From positions 1 to 8,244 of the forward strand of contig JARRNO010000098.1 in assembly GCA_037384885.1 (NCBI GenBank): a stretch of 8,244 nucleotides of DNA, read 5' to 3'. The position numbers and the translations under genes were made by a program. The notes beneath the pieces are model-generated. The model was not told the origin of the DNA. It ran no database searches and saw nothing but the letters and a program-made list of their open reading frames with translations. Shown here piece by piece: positions 6,855-8,244 of the stretch (positions are counted from its first letter, which is position 1; every line of letters begins with the position of its first letter). The stretch comes from JARRNO01 sp037384885 (GTDB lineage: Bacteria > Acidobacteriota > UBA4820 > DSQY01).

Positions 6855-6870
6855 AGCAGCGCCCGCTGCT
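6855..6870 (+). other. Small inverted repeat in the dehydrogenase leader
   Basis: AGCAGC (6855-6860) and GCTGCT (6865-6870) form a perfect 6-bp stem around the loop GCCC. It lies between the candidate promoter and the start codon. No run of T follows directly, so an intrinsic terminator for the ABC operon is unlikely. A leader structure or chance are the alternatives. Confidence 0.25.
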
Positions 6871-6899
6871 CCGCACCGTTCGTTTTGAGGATCCAGACC

Positions 6900-7901
6900 A
6901 TGGCCGAACACCGCATTGTCGTGACCTACCGCACACCTGAGGACCAGCGCAGTCTTTACGAGAGCATGCTTGGGCCCCTCGGCGAACTGATCTTTCTGAA
7001 GGACGTGCCGAAGGACCGGCGCGCCGAGCTCGTCCGGCGAGCCGATGTCCTTGTGTGCTGGAATCCCGCCCGTGAAATGCCGTGGGACTGGAAAACAGGT
7101 CTGGAGCGGGTCTCCTTCCTGCAGCTGCTTTCCGCCGGGGCAGACCACGTTCCCTTCGACCGCATTCCTTCAGGAGTACAAGTCGCCGCGAACACCGGCG
7201 CCTATTCGAAACCCATGGCGGAGCACGCCCTCGCCATGATTCTCGCGGTTTTCAAGCGGCTGCGCGAGGAACACGAGAACCTCAGGCGCGGAAGTTTCAA
7301 CCAGCAGATCCCGACCCGTACGCTGGACGGGGCGATCTGCGGCATTCTCGGCTTCGGCGGCATCGGAAAGGCCACGGCCCGCCTGCTTCGTCCGTTGGGC
7401 GCCCGCATCTACGCGCTCAATCGGAGCGGCAAGACCGACGAACCCGTTGATTTTGCCGGAACCTCCCGGGACCTCGAAAAGGTCCTTCGGGCGTCCGACG
7501 TGCTGCTCGTTTCGCTGCCCCTGAAGCGAAGCACGCGAGGTTTGATCGGCGCACGGGAGCTTGGATGGATGAAAGAGGACGCGCTTCTGGTTAACGTAGC
7601 GAGGGGAGAGATTATTGAGCAGAAGGCGCTCTATGAGCACCTTGCGTCTCATTCCCATTTTCACGCCGCGATCGACGCATGGTGGGTGGAGCCCCTCCGG
7701 CAGGGCGATTTCGAACTCGATTTTCCCTTCATGGACTTGCCCAACGTTCTCGGCTCTCCCCACAATTCGGCCATGGTCGCCGGCTCCCTGCTGGAAGGCG
7801 CACGCAGCGCGGCAAAAAACACCGCGCGATTCCTCGAGAGGGGCGAACCATCTGGGGTGCTCGACCCCGGGGACTTTCTTCCCGGCAAAGAGGGCGCCTG
7901 A
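6900..7901 (+). CDS. D-isomer-specific 2-hydroxyacid dehydrogenase, NAD(P)-dependent
   Basis: This 333-residue cytoplasmic oxidoreductase is predicted to interconvert a 2-oxoacid and a D-2-hydroxyacid. The substrate-binding half flanks a central Rossmann domain with GFGGIG (151-156). The catalytic set of the family is visible: Arg235 in VNVARGEII, Glu264 in WWVEPL, and His288 in GSPHNS. After the second Rossmann strand the sequence reads ALNRSG, where an Arg/Ser pair replaces the acidic residue usual for NAD, hinting at NADP(H) use. ATG 6900 is chosen over an in-frame GTG at 6843 because GAGG (6887-6890) lies 9 nt upstream and MAEHRIVVTYR is a natural start for this fold, while the 6843 extension has no Shine-Dalgarno. 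Glyoxylate/hydroxypyruvate reductase-like activity is possible, but the substrate cannot be read from sequence. Confidence 0.88.
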   Translation: MAEHRIVVTYRTPEDQRSLYESMLGPLGELIFLKDVPKDRRAELVRRADVLVCWNPAREMPWDWKTGLERVSFLQLLSAGADHVPFDRIPSGVQVAANTGAYSKPMAEHALAMILAVFKRLREEHENLRRGSFNQQIPTRTLDGAICGILGFGGIGKATARLLRPLGARIYALNRSGKTDEPVDFAGTSRDLEKVLRASDVLLVSLPLKRSTRGLIGARELGWMKEDALLVNVARGEIIEQKALYEHLASHSHFHAAIDAWWVEPLRQGDFELDFPFMDLPNVLGSPHNSAMVAGSLLEGARSAAKNTARFLERGEPSGVLDPGDFLPGKEGA

Positions 7902-7945
7902 GAACAGGCGACCGATTCGAAAAACAATGACACCAAGGAGCCGCC

Positions 7946-8244
7946 ATGCAAGACACGATCATCCACGACCTTGATTTCGGACTTCATCTCATTGAGGACT
8001 ACGACATGGGCGTTAGCGGACGAACGGGCACTTACGTCTTCAAGGACGCTCAGGAACTCACCCTCCTGGAAACGGGACCGAGCCCGTCGGTGCCCCACAT
8101 ACTGAAGGGACTGGCCGCCCTCGGCCTGGATCCCGCCGATGTGAAGTGGATCATCGTCACCCATATCCACCTGGATCACGCCGGCGGCGCCGGACTGCTC
8201 CTGAAGGACTGCCCCCAGGCCAAAGTGGTGGTCCATCCACGCGG
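7946..8244 (+). CDS. Metallo-beta-lactamase-fold hydrolase (5' part only)
   Basis: The first 99 codons of a forward gene run off the window end. The start ATG has AAGGAG (7935-7940) 5 nt upstream and follows the dehydrogenase stop by 44 nt, so the two may be cotranscribed. The translation shows the metallo-beta-lactamase-fold core: a strand ending LLETGPS (~40-46), then VTHIHLDHAGG with the metal-binding HxHxDH set (H73, H75, D77, H78), followed by VVVHPRG (H97). In the wider family these residues hold a dinuclear zinc or iron centre used for hydrolysis of thioesters, phosphodiesters, lactones and similar bonds. The substrate is unknown, and whether a C-terminal fusion (for example flavodoxin or rhodanese) exists cannot be seen. 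It is not evidence of antibiotic resistance. Confidence 0.88.
   Translation, partial: MQDTIIHDLDFGLHLIEDYDMGVSGRTGTYVFKDAQELTLLETGPSPSVPHILKGLAALGLDPADVKWIIVTHIHLDHAGGAGLLLKDCPQAKVVVHPR

Noticed and set aside
6843..6899. 19-residue N-terminal extension of the dehydrogenase from GTG 6843
   Set aside because: No Shine-Dalgarno precedes it, the extension does not look like part of the fold, and a better start exists at 6900.
5961..7148. Reverse-strand 395-codon frame across the ATPase and dehydrogenase genes
   Set aside because: It is antisense to an ATPase with every ABC motif intact and to a dehydrogenase with intact catalytic residues; its translation matches no known family.
1..8244. CRISPR arrays, tRNA or rRNA genes, insertion sequences, integrase or attachment sites
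   Set aside because: No direct-repeat array, cloverleaf-like segment, transposase motif or terminal inverted repeats were seen; intergenic space is only about 300 bases in total.

Overview
The window is GC-rich, densely packed DNA from a Gram-negative bacterium: it encodes an outer-membrane porin and periplasm-facing ABC permeases. Gene style and content (FTR1/DUF2318 iron locus, DusA, OprB-type porin, D-2-hydroxyacid dehydrogenase, metallo-beta-lactamase-fold hydrolase) would fit a delta-proteobacterium/Desulfobacterota, but this is a weak guess from protein content alone. Every supported gene lies on the + strand.

Layout. (1) 1-39: a possible 12-codon tail of an upstream gene whose TGA overlaps the next start as GTGA. 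(2) 36-2114: one uninterrupted reading frame joining a DusA-type tRNA-dihydrouridine synthase to a complete OprB-family porin through what looks like the porin's own signal peptide. (3) 2115-2239: a 125-base control region with sigma70-like elements, a 32-bp inverted repeat (two mismatches) resembling an ArsR/SmtB metal-sensor operator, and a small hairpin just before the ribosome-binding site. (4) 2240-6782: a tight four-gene operon encoding an FTR1 iron permease fused to a DUF2318 cysteine-rich domain and a YHS domain, two FtsX/MacB-type permeases, and their ATPase. (5) 6783-6899: an intergenic region with a possible promoter. (6) 6900-7901: a D-isomer-specific 2-hydroxyacid dehydrogenase. 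(7) 7946-8244: the first 99 codons of a metallo-beta-lactamase-fold protein, cut by the window end.

How the genes work together. The four-gene operon matches, in order, the core of the P19-associated iron uptake loci known from Campylobacter jejuni (Cj1658-Cj1665) and some pathogenic E. coli (fetMP-fetABCDEF): FTR1 permease, DUF2318 membrane protein, two FtsX-like permeases, ATPase. Here the first two are one polypeptide, a YHS domain is added, and neither the P19 copper/iron periplasmic protein nor the thioredoxin-like proteins are present next to it. With the ArsR/SmtB-like operator in front, the simplest reading is a metal-responsive, rearranged FTR1 transport system. The dehydrogenase and hydrolase genes look like unrelated metabolic genes.

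The two things most worth a second look are the DusA-porin joined frame and the fused FTR1-DUF2318-YHS transporter with its palindromic operator.
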